Shown: one piece after another, positions 24,030 to 35,275 of the stretch
Position numbering within the stretch: position 1 is the stretch's first letter
How the letters are laid out: the number at the start of each line of letters is the position of its first letter
From: Eretmocerus hayati
Taxonomy: Eukaryota; Arthropoda; Insecta; Hymenoptera; Aphelinidae
Assembly: GCA_029851415.1 (NCBI GenBank)
Contig: CM056743.1
Span: 24,900,905-24,964,904, forward strand
Direction of reading: 5' to 3'
DNA length: 64,000 bases
The notes under the pieces: generated by a model
What the model was told of the DNA's origin: nothing
The model's database searches: none
Seen by the model: the letters and a program-made list of their open reading frames with translations, nothing else
Translations under genes and position numbers: made by a program

Positions 24030-27000
24030 CTTCGTAATCTCTGCAACTTACCCAAAATCCTTCTATTCAGTTGCAGACGAGCATGTGTCGAACATGATTC
24101 TCAAAGAATTCAGTCACACATTTTTGTTGTCAAAGAAATCGCGATCGCCTTCAGAGATATAAGAATGTTTTGATTGATCATTCTTTTTATCCAGATTTAT
24201 TTTCTCGATTCTCATACATTTATTGACGATTATCAATTTACCAACAGTCTAAGGATTTAATTTGTACAAGACGAGTCACAACAGATAAATACATTTTTCG
24301 AGGCTGGAAGGTTCTCCCCACTCGTAACAGCGAGTCGGGAGTGGGGGGACCCTATCCTGACTTGAGCAAGATTCCTCAAGAGTCTTCAGCTCCAAAGAGT
24401 TAACCTTCTTGAATTCGAAACTGAACAGTACGTTTTCCTTGTTTATGAGGATTTGCGCTGCATGAACTCTTGAACATCGATCATCCATCTTTATTGGAAA
24501 AAAAAACACTGCCTCCTTCCTCCTCTGCTTTTTTTCGCCGCAGAACTTATTCAATGCTATCTCGAAATGGCCATTTCTGATCTGAGCAAAGGAAAGTTGT
24601 GGCCTAGTTGATGTAAAATCCTAAATTTGCTTGGGGGAGGGGGGGGGGTAAGAGAAATTGGAATCGTGTGTATACTGGAGGTTGAATGCACTATAGAGAA
24701 AGGAGAAATGTTGAGTACGTGCTCTGTGCAAAGGTGCCATGATAATCTCAGTTTGTACGTGCGTCAGGCAAAAGGGATTCATGTTCGGTGTTATACATAT
24801 ACGTAACTTCTCTTCCTGGAAAATTAATTTTCAACTCGTGTGTGCACTGGCTTACTTCATTTGATTCTACTCTCTTATCCGTTGCCGTGTACATACATTG
24901 CATCCTAGATAATTATTATTATTATCAGTTTCTACACGGTGTTAAGTTTGTCGATTTTCATTCAAACGGGTATAAGTGTATTACAAAATTGGGTCAAGTA
25001 TATTGTATTGTATTTTGCTTTGTAATATTTTGATTGATGGATGGATTTCGATGTTTCGATGCGAAGTAAAGATTTCATGCAGTTTGAACGAACCATTGTC
25101 ATAAAATTAATAGACTGTGAAAATTAGACAGTTTTTTATATCAAAGTGCTCGTGACGAAGTTAATCATTGCGGATGTGCAACAGGCTCTTGAGTTTGGAA
25201 TTTTTACAGTAGTTTGCAGGATTATCTATTTGGTTGACAAATCTATCACGAAGGAAAATTCCATCGTATCTAGTTGCTTGAAATATTTTGGAAAGATTGA
25301 ATTTGTCAGGATGTCTGATAAATTTGTTCATGAGTATGTTTGCTGATCAACGTGTGGAGATTTGTTGTTTCATTCTATTCTGCTACTTTACCCACCTTAT
25401 CCAAAGAGTACGGCCGTCTCTCCACAACATTATTATGTGGTGTCCCCATTTTTTCCAAAATAAAGGTGTGCCGACTAAGGTATCGTGGCTTGAACCTGAA
25501 TGAAACTATGTTAAATCAATTATAATGGTTCATCTTCTATTCATGTATTCACATTTCCACAAATTCTTTGAAGTGTTCCAGAACTTCGGATTTGAGAACA
25601 TGGATTTCAAAGTACTTTTGTCAATCAATCCACGATTTGGTGGCAGAGTATTTGATTATGATTCTAGAAATGAGCATATGTCAAATTTCAGTTCAATCGA
25701 ACTTTGAGCTCTCCGCAAAGTCAAACTCGGTGTATTCCATCATCTTTTGATAGATAATCAAAATACCCAACTTCAAAACGAGCATAGGTACAGATGTTTT
25801 CATGTTTTTTTTCTTCAGAATACAACATAGATGAAAAGACTAATCCTTCAGCTTTCGCGAAATTTTTGGGAATAAGCAACAGATTGTCACATCAAATAAA
25901 AATGTGGCTCACAATCATGTGAATTTTAGTGTAAAAATTTCCAATGTCCTCGAATACTTCATTTATAACTTCGTGAATGAAATTTTCTCTTATCACAAAG
26001 CATTCGATGTCCAGTCAGCCTTTGTGGTATAAAAGCTGACTCGTTTTGTAAAACTGTAAGGATTTGAAAGTTGTGAAGCTGCTTCTGTAAGATTTTAATA
26101 GAAATGACCACTGATGTAAAGTTGAAGATATACTTTTTAACGTGGAAGCAGAGATTAATCATGAAACTGAAAATCTTGAACATAAAAATCTAGGGAACAA
26201 TCGTATGTAGAGAAAATACTTGAGTTTCAGAGTGCCTCGTGAGTGGTGCAATGCTGCAATCGTGGGACAAAAGTCACGCGCTGTATGAAAGCACTCGAGG
26301 ATATCGAATCTTCCACTTGGTTATTCGAGTGTATACTTTAGATGGTCTTCTTCGACTTGTGCGGGGTGTTTGGTGGAAATCTCGTTATGTTTCTATGGAC
26401 CAATTTCTCAGATATTAATTATCTCCAAATACATGTAGGGTAGATATTTCAAGGAACTTTGAAGATACTTCATCTCGTTGAATTTGATTGAGAAAATACT
26501 TTCACAATAGCCTATAAATGGCTCCCACCGAATGGGTTCATCGTCAAAGCTATTAATTTTGGGTTCCAGTATAATGTTTAATATCTTCTATTTTATTCAA
26601 AATCATTTTGGGCGGACTAGTTTCTGGGTAACGTCGAAAAACAATATTCAAAGATCTTCAGAGAGCATTTCAACAAAATTTCGACCGTAGAGCTTGAATA
26701 TAATCGTCCTTGAATTTCTCGAAGAAAATTCACTAACAATTGCCAACCACTTCTACAACACTTTCCACGCCTCCCTATGTACACATAACTCTCTTTCCAT
26801 CCCGTCACAAGGTCTCTCACCACACGCGCAACTTTTCAACGTGATTTCCACCTTTGGAAATACATATATTTCCAGTATAGAATTTACCCGCATATCCAAA
26901 AATAAGATTCGTTATACGCATATGGAATTCGCCATCGATATCCGAATGCACGTTAAAATCTAACAGGTCTAATTTTGGAAACAAATATATCTATACTTAT

Positions 27001-27515
27001 ATATCCGGTATAATATTATAGAGATGATGAGCCCGTGTATTATACACATATCGAGGACACGTGCGTGACCCAACGGTCACATTGGATCTTCTGGGTGAAA
27101 CATGCATATTATACTCATACACTTAAATACATCATCAAGTTCCCTCTCAGGGACGGTGTATTTGCGGAATGCATCGAACGTATAACGAATTTATCGGGAT
27201 CGCGGAACAAGGGTGCCTCGTTAGCGATCGCCTGCGTAATACCCCATATTCATTCATGTATTGGCTCTATTCTGTGAATCATGTGTCCGAGGTTCGATTT
27301 CCGATCTGATTTACGCTGTGTCGACGCCACTCTATTCATCCACAAAGCCAAACGAAGTGGTAGTTTTTCATTAAGAAAGAATTTGCGGGTGGTGTCCAAA
27401 TCTATGTCAACCAATTGGACAGGTAATTTTTTCTATCTTTCGTCCATTGAATGAGTTTTTCCACACAATTTTTCGATTTTTTTCTCATACAGCTGATGGA
27501 AAAATAGTGCTCGGT
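24030..27515. other. No feature recognised
   Basis: AT-rich intronic sequence with only a small hairpin at 24315-24349 (CCCCACTCG with CGAGTCGGGAGTGGGG) and a G-run near 24640. Reading frames are short and overlapping. Confidence 0.5.
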
Positions 27516-27522
27516 ACTCACG

Positions 27523-27625
27523 AAAAAAAAGATTGGTTAGAACAGCAATGTAGTTGGTTAGGACAACTAAAAATACGCTGCTAAAAGTGATTAGCAGAAA
27601 GCTTTCTCCAAGCGTCATATGATGA
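27523..27625. repeat. Repeat fragment shared with the 3618-6714 element
   Basis: CGCTGCTAAAAGTGATTAGC, then AGAAAGCTTTCTC, matches CGCTGCTAAATGAGATTAGC with AGAATGCTTTCTC at 4104-4136. The upstream AAAAAAAGATTGG is shared with 37790. It may be the far left end of an element whose right part is 29457-30640, split by the fold-back at 28644. Confidence 0.4.
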
Positions 27626-28138
27626 TAATTAGAATAACCAGACCATCATCATTCTAAAATTGTATGAAAAATATAATGTGAAATTCCTTTCCACATGATA
27701 ATTGAAACTATATTATACTTTTTTGTATCTTTATTAATATCAATATAAATCTCATAAATCAGATATTCGTTGAAAAATCAAGAGGCGCGGTAGCGCCTCG
27801 CTGGCGAGTATGAACAGACGAAAAATCGAGCGAGGCGCTGTGCCTATCTATACTTTGAATTGGGGTTTTTTAACCTCACACTTTTTTTCTACTTGGATTA
27901 TTAACCTCTTAACGTTGCTCATAGAGCTCTGCAATGCTTTAGCAAAGCCTTTCCAAAGCGATTTAGAGTTCTGTACAATTATTTTCTCAATCTGAGCACT
28001 GGACGCGTTTTATTCAGCACCGCAAAATTCATGCTTTCGTTTTACATCTCAGTTCGATTTCTTCAGCCCCGTGCTTCGACTCGAGAAATATCGAAACGTC
28101 TCTACTACACATGTGTTGAGTATGTAAGATATGGTCGA

Positions 28139-28141
<3 letters not shown>

Positions 28142-28182
<41 letters not shown>
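28142..28182. repeat. (GA)n microsatellite
   Basis: About 20 GA units. Confidence 0.97.
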
Positions 28183-28184
<2 letters not shown>

Positions 28185-28643
28185 CGCGTGCGCAAGCTGT
28201 CCGGTTGACGGCAGTCTGCAATGAGGCTGTCTGCTGCGTACCGGGCAACGCGGGCATCGACCAGCTGGTTTGTTATCGCGGATAAATGAATTTTCGAATT
28301 ATCTGAATTTCTCGATTCTATAATTATTGCATCAGATGTGGATACTCGAAACTAGTCACGACTAGAGATGACGTGAAGATCAAAGCGCCATGCGAGAAGG
28401 ACAGGGAGGAGAGATTCGTCTGCTTTGTTGTATTTTGTGTGTTCGTCGCGGCTCCGCAATATTGCTCTTGCCTGTAGCTGCATGGCTCTCCAGATTGAAC
28501 TGAACAAAATATACACTGATAGTAGTGTATTTTTTTATGGAAAAAATGACGGAGCCGTGTGTAAGAAATTCTCAAGTGCGGTGGGGACAAGTGCTTGGAA
28601 AATTTGTAGTTACCCTTGGAATTTTATAACCAAGAAGTGAGAT

Positions 28644-29399
28644 CCCCCCCCCCCTCATTAACTTCTTTTCAAAAGTAAAACTAGGCGAGTATGAGGTTTA
28701 GAAAAGAACCATTCATCTCCAGTACATCAAAACTTCAAATTTTATACGACATGGTTTAAACTCTTGGAAGGAATGAGATCTAAAAAAACCATGTCGAGTA
28801 TTTTTTGAGCCGATTTGTCACGATCAACATATCATCACTGGTAGAGACTAGAGCCACTTTCCTCCAATAAAATCTTTCTTTCAATTCATCCTAATGCTGG
28901 TTTGACAATTTCTTACTAGCTAATTGTCGCTGAAATGACCCGAAGTTTAGGTGAGTAGAAGAGGTACAGGGGAATATCGAAATAGAGAGAATATAACTGA
29001 GTATGATATGAGATTTTAGTGAATCATCGTGAACACCAAATTCAACTCAGTTATATTCTCTCTATTTCGATATTCCCCTGTACCTCTTCTACTCACCTAA
29101 ACTTCGGGTCATTTCAGCGACAATTAGCTAGTAAGAAATTGTCAAACCAGCATTAGGATGAATTGAAAGAAAGATTTTATTGGAGGAAAGTGGCTCTAGT
29201 CTCTACCAGTGATATGTTGATCGTGACAAATCGGCTCAAAAAATACTCGACATGGTTTTTTTAGATCTCATTCCTTCCAAGAGTTTAAACCATGTCGTAT
29301 AAAATTTGAAGTTTTGATGTACTGGAGATGAATGGTTCTTTTCTAAACCTCATACTCGCCTAGTTTTACTTTTGAAAAAAAGTTAATGAGGGGGGGGGG
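28644..29399. mobile_element. 756 bp fold-back element with C/G-run tips
   Basis: The left arm 28644-29002 (359 bp) and right arm 29045-29399 (355 bp) are near-perfect reverse complements around a 42-base spacer. Differences are limited to a 3-base indel at the ATCATCACTGG position and a few changes near the tips. The tips are an 11-base C run and a 10-base G run. No reading frame is shared with a known transposase. The very high arm identity means either recent insertion or ongoing correction between arms. The target duplication is not clear (GAT before, ATT after). Confidence 0.88.
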
Positions 29400-29456
29400 A
29401 TTCTACATTCTCACAATTACAATACCAATTCAGAATTATCAATATCATCGATCACT

Positions 29457-30640
29457 TGACGAACTTTACATCAAAGTTGAGATCTGTAGAGATTAAATGA
29501 AATTCCTGTATTAACCAATCGATAGATCTCGCAGAAAAAATCATATTAAGATTGAGATAAATGAGTCATGAAGGAAGGTAGGAGGAAATATTGAATATTA
29601 TGAAAAATTTTCCTTTATTTTTTGAATTTTTTTTTTGGAGGGAGCTTTTTAGAAGGATTTGAGCCATCTAGTCTTAGGTTTTTTCGATGATATCTATTAG
29701 TTTGTTGAGACAGAATTTGGATGCGGTAAGTTTAAAAAGGCTTAAAAAAAATTTTTTGGTGAAAATTTTGATTTTTTTTGAGAATTTGAGATCTGTAGAG
29801 ATTAAATGAAATTTCGGTATTAACCAATCGATAGATCTCGCAGAAAAAATCATAGTTTAGGTCATCAAGATTGAGATAAATGAGTCATGAAGGAAGGTAG
29901 GAGGAAAAATTGAATATTAAGGGAAATTTTCCTTTATTTTTTGGATTATTTTCTGGAGGGAGCTTTTTAGAAGGATTTTAGCCATCTAGTCTTACGTTTT
30001 TTCGATGATATCTATTAGTTGGTTGAGACAGAATTTGGATGCGGTAGGTTTAAAAAGGCTCAAAAAAAAATTTTTGGTGAAAATTTTGATTTTTTTGAAA
30101 ATTTGAGATCTGTAGAGATCAAATGAAATTTCAGTATTAACCAATCGATAGATCTCGCAGAAAAAATCATAGTTTATGTGACTCAATTTGTTGTGAGAGT
30201 GTGTGGGAAAAAGATATTTATGTATTAAAAGTTGAAATTTGAGCACTTTTTGTTCAAAAAGCCCATGGATCAAATTTGACTGGGAGCCGAAAGGTGCCAA
30301 ATCACTGGGCTCTCAGAAATTGGATTCTCTACAACTTGTAGAAAGCCAAAAGTTGATAAGGCGAATAGTAAAAGAGAAAGCGTGTCCAATATAAAACAAC
30401 ATACATACATACACACACACAAACACGGAAAATGGGGTGGAAAGATGAGTCTTTGGCAGATTTGGGAGGACATTAGGAGGAAAAGTGTTACCTACATTTG
30501 ATAGCTTTTGGCGAGAGGAAGAGAATGGTCGTTGGCTTTTTTCGATAAGAGGGATTTTGTTGAAGAATATGTTGATTTTAATGAAAAATTTGATGAAATT
30601 TTCGTTGGGGTAAAAACAAAGCTTTCTCTTTAGAGAAAGC
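29457..30640. repeat. ~310 bp tandem repeats plus tail, related to the 3618-6714 element
   Basis: The unit containing GAGATCTGTAGAGATTAAATG and ACCAATCGATAGATCTCGC occurs at about 29480, 29790 and 30107 (the last partial). The tail TCTCTACAACTTGTAGAAA, AGAGAAAGCGTG, a CA-rich stretch and GCTTTCTCTTTAGAGAAAGC occurs in the same order at 5458-5515 and 6299-6620. Same family as the element in intron 1, but in a diverged copy. Confidence 0.7.
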
Positions 30641-30682
30641 AAAATTGGTTGGATTTTTAACGCCTATCGAGTTGGTTAGGTC

Positions 30683-30866
30683 ATTAATAGTACATTACGC
30701 GTCAAGTGCTGGAAACATCTTCTCCTTCGGGAAACCGAGCTGGATGTGGGCGATGGCACCGTCCAGCTTGGTTTTCCCGAAGGAAAAATGTTTCCGCACG
30801 AGACGCGTATGCAGTTTTATACGTCTGTACGCAGAAACACGCTGTTTCTACGTATGGACGTATAAA
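30683..30866 (+). repeat. Dispersed short element X, copy A
   Basis: GTACATTACGCGTCAAGTG, then ATGTTTCCGCACGAGACGCG, GCAGTTTTATACGTCTGTAC and GTATGGACGTATAAA, matches the reverse complement of 39226-39345. Copy A carries an extra hairpin (30715-30792) with CTTCTCCTTCGGGAAACC mirrored by GGTTTTCCCGAAGG. Confidence 0.65.
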
Positions 30867-30869
30867 TTT

Positions 30870-31930
30870 TATTTTGTTGGACTTGGCTGTTATTCAACTA
30901 ACCTTTTCTATGTCAAAAGACATGTAATGTTTTCAAATAAAAGTGATCGGTCTGATCCAGTGAAAATGATGAGTTCTCAAATTGCCATGTTTAGCATACA
31001 TTTTTATATGAATTTTGATGCTTACAAGGAAAAGATCAAAAATATTCGGAGAAATTTTCGAACACGAGGAAATAATTTCAGTGCAAGAATTATTGATATT
31101 CATAAAATTCTTGAATAGGCACCGGTAGCAACGGTAAAAAGCGAGAAAATTTCTACGTGTTCTGGTATCTCCATCCCACATCTGGAGCAAGAAAAACTAT
31201 TCTCAATGCTCTATTTTATTCTTGCAAAGGGGTTAAAGAAAATTCTATCGAAGATTGCATAATGAAAAATCTCGAGCAAAATCTAGTACTTTAATGCACG
31301 ATAAAAATAGCTCACAATCTGAAAATCGCATATTTTCTCTACAATAACCACACAAAAATTTTCCAAACTACCTCAAATGTTGTATATGATTCAAATTTTG
31401 GAAACACCTTTGAAGGGGAATTAGATTATGCACTCAAGCCCCACGTTTTCAGGAGAATTTTAATATCTTTATAATCATCCATCATTTCGACACCTCAAAT
31501 CTTCGTGCTCATCAATAGCAGTCGTACACTCACCACAATATTTTTACATAATATACCCAAAAAGAGGTTATCCGCTTGTAAACAACCTGCACGATTAAAT
31601 TCAGTTGGTCAGGATACAAAAACCGGTTTGTTAATCTAACAAAACTCGAATGGCCGATTCGTTCATTCGAACTCCAACCAATTTTGATTGGTTGGAACAA
31701 CCAATCTTTTTTCCGTGCTCAAGTGTGGTGAATTTTGCACTTTTTGTGATGATTCCGGCCCTCGGTTTCGGCTCTACCCGAAAGATATCAGACGGTGTAC
31801 GAAAACCAACATTCCAGCCTTTGATTTGGATATATCACTTTTATCATCTGTGCGGAAAATTAGCATTTCCGCATAGTTTCCCGATTTGGTTTTCCGCAAA
31901 GTAGATGGAAAATTAGTATTTATCTTCCAG
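30870..31930. other. No gene recognised
   Basis: AT-rich intronic sequence. A 157-residue plus-strand frame begins in element X and is not credible as a gene. The words GATTCCGGCCCTCGGTTTCGG (31751) and GGTTGGAACAACCAATC (31691) recall dispersed-repeat pieces elsewhere. Confidence 0.45.
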
Positions 31931-31933
31931 GAC

Positions 31934-31938
31934 CACCC
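31934..31938. repeat. Target-site duplication (CACCC) of the solo LTR, left
   Basis: CACCC immediately precedes the TG that starts the LTR on this strand. The same five bases follow it at 33232-33236. Confidence 0.75.
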
Positions 31939-32014
31939 TGACCAACGATTAGAATCATGACGGGGCTCGGAATTCCGCTTGCGGGAAACCTCGTCAATGA
32001 GAATAAAAATAAAT

Positions 32015-32218
32015 TCACTCCCGCGTCTCGCTGGTCGGAGACGAGATAGTCGAGGGTTGAGCAGTCTTATTTTGTTGAGTTGAGGCCTCGGCTTTCAACG
32101 CTCCGAGCAGCGCCAAGCGTTTGGCCTGTTGAAGTCCGTAGATGTCTCGTCGGTGCTCCTCTTCGGAGCGGGGTGCGTAGGTTTTGGGACGTCCCTGTCG
32201 TTGCCTGGGACGGTCCAT
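32015..32218 (-). CDS. Short ORF inside the solo LTR (67 residues)
   Basis: It starts with MDRPRQRQGRPKTYAPRSEE and ends at a stop at the U5 side, with an arginine-rich N-terminus and a helix-prone middle (GLQQAKRLALLGALKAEA). It lies downstream of the TATA and initiator on the same strand, so an LTR-driven transcript would carry it. I do not recognise a domain. It may be leader sequence with no product; an overlapping 60-residue frame starts upstream at 32249. Its GC-rich codons contrast with the surrounding intron. Confidence 0.3.
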   Translation of the reverse strand: MDRPRQRQGRPKTYAPRSEEEHRRDIYGLQQAKRLALLGALKAEASTQQNKTAQPSTISSPTSETRE

Positions 32219-32478
32219 CCGTCCGGTCCAGGTGCGTGGGCGTGCTCACGCCGTCGTCGGGGTAGGAACGGGGTTAGGCACTCGAATAATTCTCACAGTT
32301 TCAAGACACAATTGCGACTCGGTACTCGAGGTGCGAAACACAAACACTACGCACACTTGGTCACTCATGCCACCGGGGCAACTTGGAACGGTCGCGGCGG
32401 GGCACGTTGAGTCGGGTGCGTCGGGCCACGGCTGGGCCAAGTGTCGTGGAGACAGCGTCGCGACGGCGAGCTGGAGAA

Positions 32479-32520
32479 GACTGATGATGATAAGGTTCGA
32501 GAACGCGGTCTTATATACCC
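32479..32520 (-). promoter_or_regulatory. Core promoter of the LTR: TATA box and initiator
   Basis: On the minus strand GGGTATATAAGACCGCG holds a strong TATA box (TATATAA at 32517-32511). TCAGTC, matching the arthropod initiator TCAKTY, puts its A at 32482, 35 bases downstream. That spacing is a little longer than the usual 30 or so. Confidence 0.65.
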
Positions 32521-32536
32521 GTATCCTACCTATGAT

Positions 32537-33021
32537 CGTACGCTTCGGAAGCGTACGATCCTATGCCTCGTATACTGCGTACGCTGCTGGAGCGTACGTT
32601 TGTATAGAGAGAGATCATTTCGTACGTCCCGGAGACGTACGAATTTCAATGACTCGAAAATCGTACGGTTGAAAGGCGTACGTATATTTGCATCTACCTG
32701 ATTTATGAGTACCGTAGCGTACGCCTGAGAGGCGTACGAACTCTGATTGCCTATTTGACTGTACGGAACGTACGTTGGAGAAGCGTACGTATAGAATCTG
32801 GAAGTGATATTCACCGTACGCTCCAGAGGCGTACGGAATATCCTGAAAGATTTCATGACTATTGCTTTTTTCCGAACCGTACGCTTGAGAGGCGTACGAA
32901 AATGAGTTGATCTGATTTATGATTTGAGGTGTATCCGAATGTACGCCTTAGCGGCGTACGAAAATGAGTTGATTGATTTGTGACTTCAAACGCGCTGAAT
33001 CGTACGCTTGAGTAGCGTACG
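32537..33021. repeat. Array of ten 21 nt palindromes (CGTACG hairpins) with unique spacers
   Basis: Units start at 32537, 32578, 32621, 32662, 32718, 32769, 32815, 32878, 32940 and 33001. Each is 21 nt with consensus CGTACGCTTGAGAGGCGTAC plus G: inverted arms CGTACGC and GCGTACG around a variable 7-base centre. The arms are almost invariant; the ninth unit begins T instead of C. Spacers are 20, 22, 20, 35, 30, 25, 42, 41 and 40 nt and are mostly unrelated, though GAAAATGAGTTGAT follows units eight and nine. The array lies in U3 and ends 19 bases upstream of the TATA box. Best reading: repeated binding sites for a dimeric DNA-binding protein, or RNA hairpins. It is not a CRISPR array. Confidence 0.9.
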
Positions 33022-33231
33022 ATTATGCGTCGGTTGCGTATGCGAGTGATTCGATGGCTCGTGTGCAAAAAATTGTATATTCGTGGTGATACATAATATT
33101 AATGCGGGAATATGCTCTTGTCCAATCACATAATCTCTCTCTCACCTCATAATTGTCTCTTACCCATTAAAAGTCACTTATTGATCTAATGATTCGTGTT
33201 CCTTCTGGAAACTCTACCTCCCCACGTTACA

Positions 33232-33236
33232 CACCC
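33232..33236. repeat. Target-site duplication (CACCC) of the solo LTR, right
   Basis: CACCC follows the terminal ACA of the LTR on this strand and matches 31934-31938. Confidence 0.75.
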
Positions 33237-33249
33237 TTGTATCAAAATG

Positions 33250-35265
33250 TATTATACTTATCATTATATCACAGATTTGAGATCGTGCATGTTGGTTTTT
33301 GCTGGAAAATGAGAGAAATATCAAATCCTAGATAGAAAAATGATGGTCAGTATCCTTAAGAAATACTTTTCTGATACTCGTGGTGCAAATTTGGTTTGGA
33401 CAATAGAATCGGACTGATATTTTTGCTCTGAAACGAAATTGCTACAAAAAAATGATATCAAATAAAAATATTGAGCGAGAAAGTGATGAACGATTCAGCT
33501 GGTTCTGATCATGTATTGTAACAAATGCTGCTCATATGTAGAATATTCCTAATTCAAGAATTTGATGAATCCAAAATATCTTACAAAATTGACGAATCGT
33601 TCGAATGCCAAGGAAGCATTTTGACATAGTCAAATTCACTCGTTCCCTGGATGTTAAAACAATCTCGCTTGTGCATACGCGGATTCTTTTGGGGTAAAAA
33701 TTTTGATTCAGTGCAAGCTCAGTCGCAAGTGCTTAGCTTGTCACTTGTAGAAAATTTATGAGCAGTGAGATTCCAGAGATTTGCAGAATAGATATATGCC
33801 CTTCAAGTCATTTCTGGCTTTATTCTTTAGCATTCAGTTCTTTCATGGTAGAGTTCATCCATGATTTTGTAATTTATAAGGTGGGATAAATTCGTTCATC
33901 TATCAATCAGAATACCTATAATTTTACGAAATTGATATGCGAAACACAAAACCACACAGGACCATAATTTTTACACGTCAAATCATTTCAGCAATTTCAG
34001 ATTTCATAACTGGAGAAGTTACAAGGGGTAATTTTTTATTTACCATATTAACAAAATGTCAACTTTTTTTTATTTCGTATACTGACTCGGCCTCTCCTTT
34101 TTCTCAAACACCAATTTTTTCTGGGAGTACGTGACTAGCTTATATATTTCAGTTTTATATCCTGTTGGAATGTAATTTTTTTCCTCTCTTCAGATGATTA
34201 CATAATCTATGTGCATATCCCTGAAGATGAGGAAAATTTCCCAAGAAATGGTAAAAATGAAAAAACTCGATCATTCGATACGACGTTTACAATAAAAATG
34301 ACAATGTGGTGCAATTTACGCATGTTTTCAATGATTCGCTCATAGTATCACAAAAAATAATCGTTTCATGTATTTCTTTTTGTTTACTGAACTAATTTCC
34401 CGAAATTTCCAAAGATTCAAAAGATTCTGATGGAAATCCACAATACAAAATTTCATTTCCACTTAAGTGGAAAGAGCAGTAGAAATTTCTACTGCTCTTT
34501 CAACATCGAATAATTGTGCAATAAATATCCCAGCCTTTGACCATTTGAAAAATAACAAAACTCCAATTTCACAATTAATAATTGAAAATACCCGCATTAA
34601 AAAAGAAATTCAAACAAAGTTCACGTATCTCACCTTTCCCTTTTAATTAAAAGAACAAAAAAATACATTCCGCAAATACAAAATTCTCAAATATACGCCA
34701 ACGCACATTTCACATGCACCAAAACTGCACAAACATACATACAAAAGCGTATCCGCATCTGACGCATGCGGTGGTTTGGTTTCGCACAGAGGATATACCC
34801 GCGTTATATTATGCGAAGTTTGACTTGTGTGTACGAGCAACCGCAATATCACTTTTTTCGTATCTCTAAAGTTGACCACGAGATTATATATATATACATA
34901 CATATTCTCGGTTTTATATGTTGTACATACTGCTATTGCTTCTATACTGATATGCGCATACATACGTATATATTCGGCTCTTCTCTCTGATGAGAACGAG
35001 CATGTCCTTGTTTAGCGATGTCCCCCGAGGGCTTGTTGCAATTCATGAGTATGTGCTTTAGGAATTTGCTCCTCTTCCTTTCTATGTATATTAAAAGTAC
35101 AATAGTTATTCCCTGATTGATCTGATATGTATACGAAACTGATTATGTTTTCTGTGATTCATAATTATATTTTACCAGATTCTTTAATACTGTTTTATTG
35201 GAGTGTATTTTGAGATTTTTCCTCATTAGGTTTTGTGAGAGCTTATTTTTTTATGGGCATGGGAA
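33250..35265. other. No gene recognised; one short hairpin
   Basis: AT-rich intronic sequence. A hairpin at 34460-34500 has GAAAGAGCAGTAGAAATTTC with TACTGCTCTTTC. Nothing else is supported. Confidence 0.5.
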
Positions 35266-35275
35266 AACTAAGATA

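Larger units (their letters stand above)
31939..33231 (-). mobile_element. Solo LTR of an LTR retrotransposon (1293 bp, minus orientation)
   Basis: Read on the minus strand it runs from TGTAACGTGGGGAGG to CGTTGGTCA, the canonical TG...CA form, and is flanked by a perfect 5 bp duplication CACCC (31934-31938 and 33232-33236). A 5 bp duplication fits Ty3/gypsy or BEL elements. No gag or pol ORF or second LTR is near, so this is a solo LTR, the usual product of LTR-LTR recombination. Minus-strand parts: U3 with ten palindromes (33021 down to 32537), TATA (32517-32511), initiator-like TCAGTC (32484-32479), then a GC-rich R/U5 with a short ORF. Removing the LTR restores CACCCTTGTATCAAAATGTA, a word of the dispersed family at 186-206, which supports the ends. 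The superfamily is inferred. Confidence 0.82.

Noticed and set aside
30645..31118. 157-residue plus-strand ORF
   Set aside because: It starts inside dispersed element X and runs into plain AT-rich intron; the peptide has no family resemblance.
32537..33021. CRISPR array
   Set aside because: The palindromes with unique spacers look similar, but this is eukaryotic DNA inside an LTR, spacer lengths drift from 20 to 42, two spacers share sequence, and there are no cas genes or leader.
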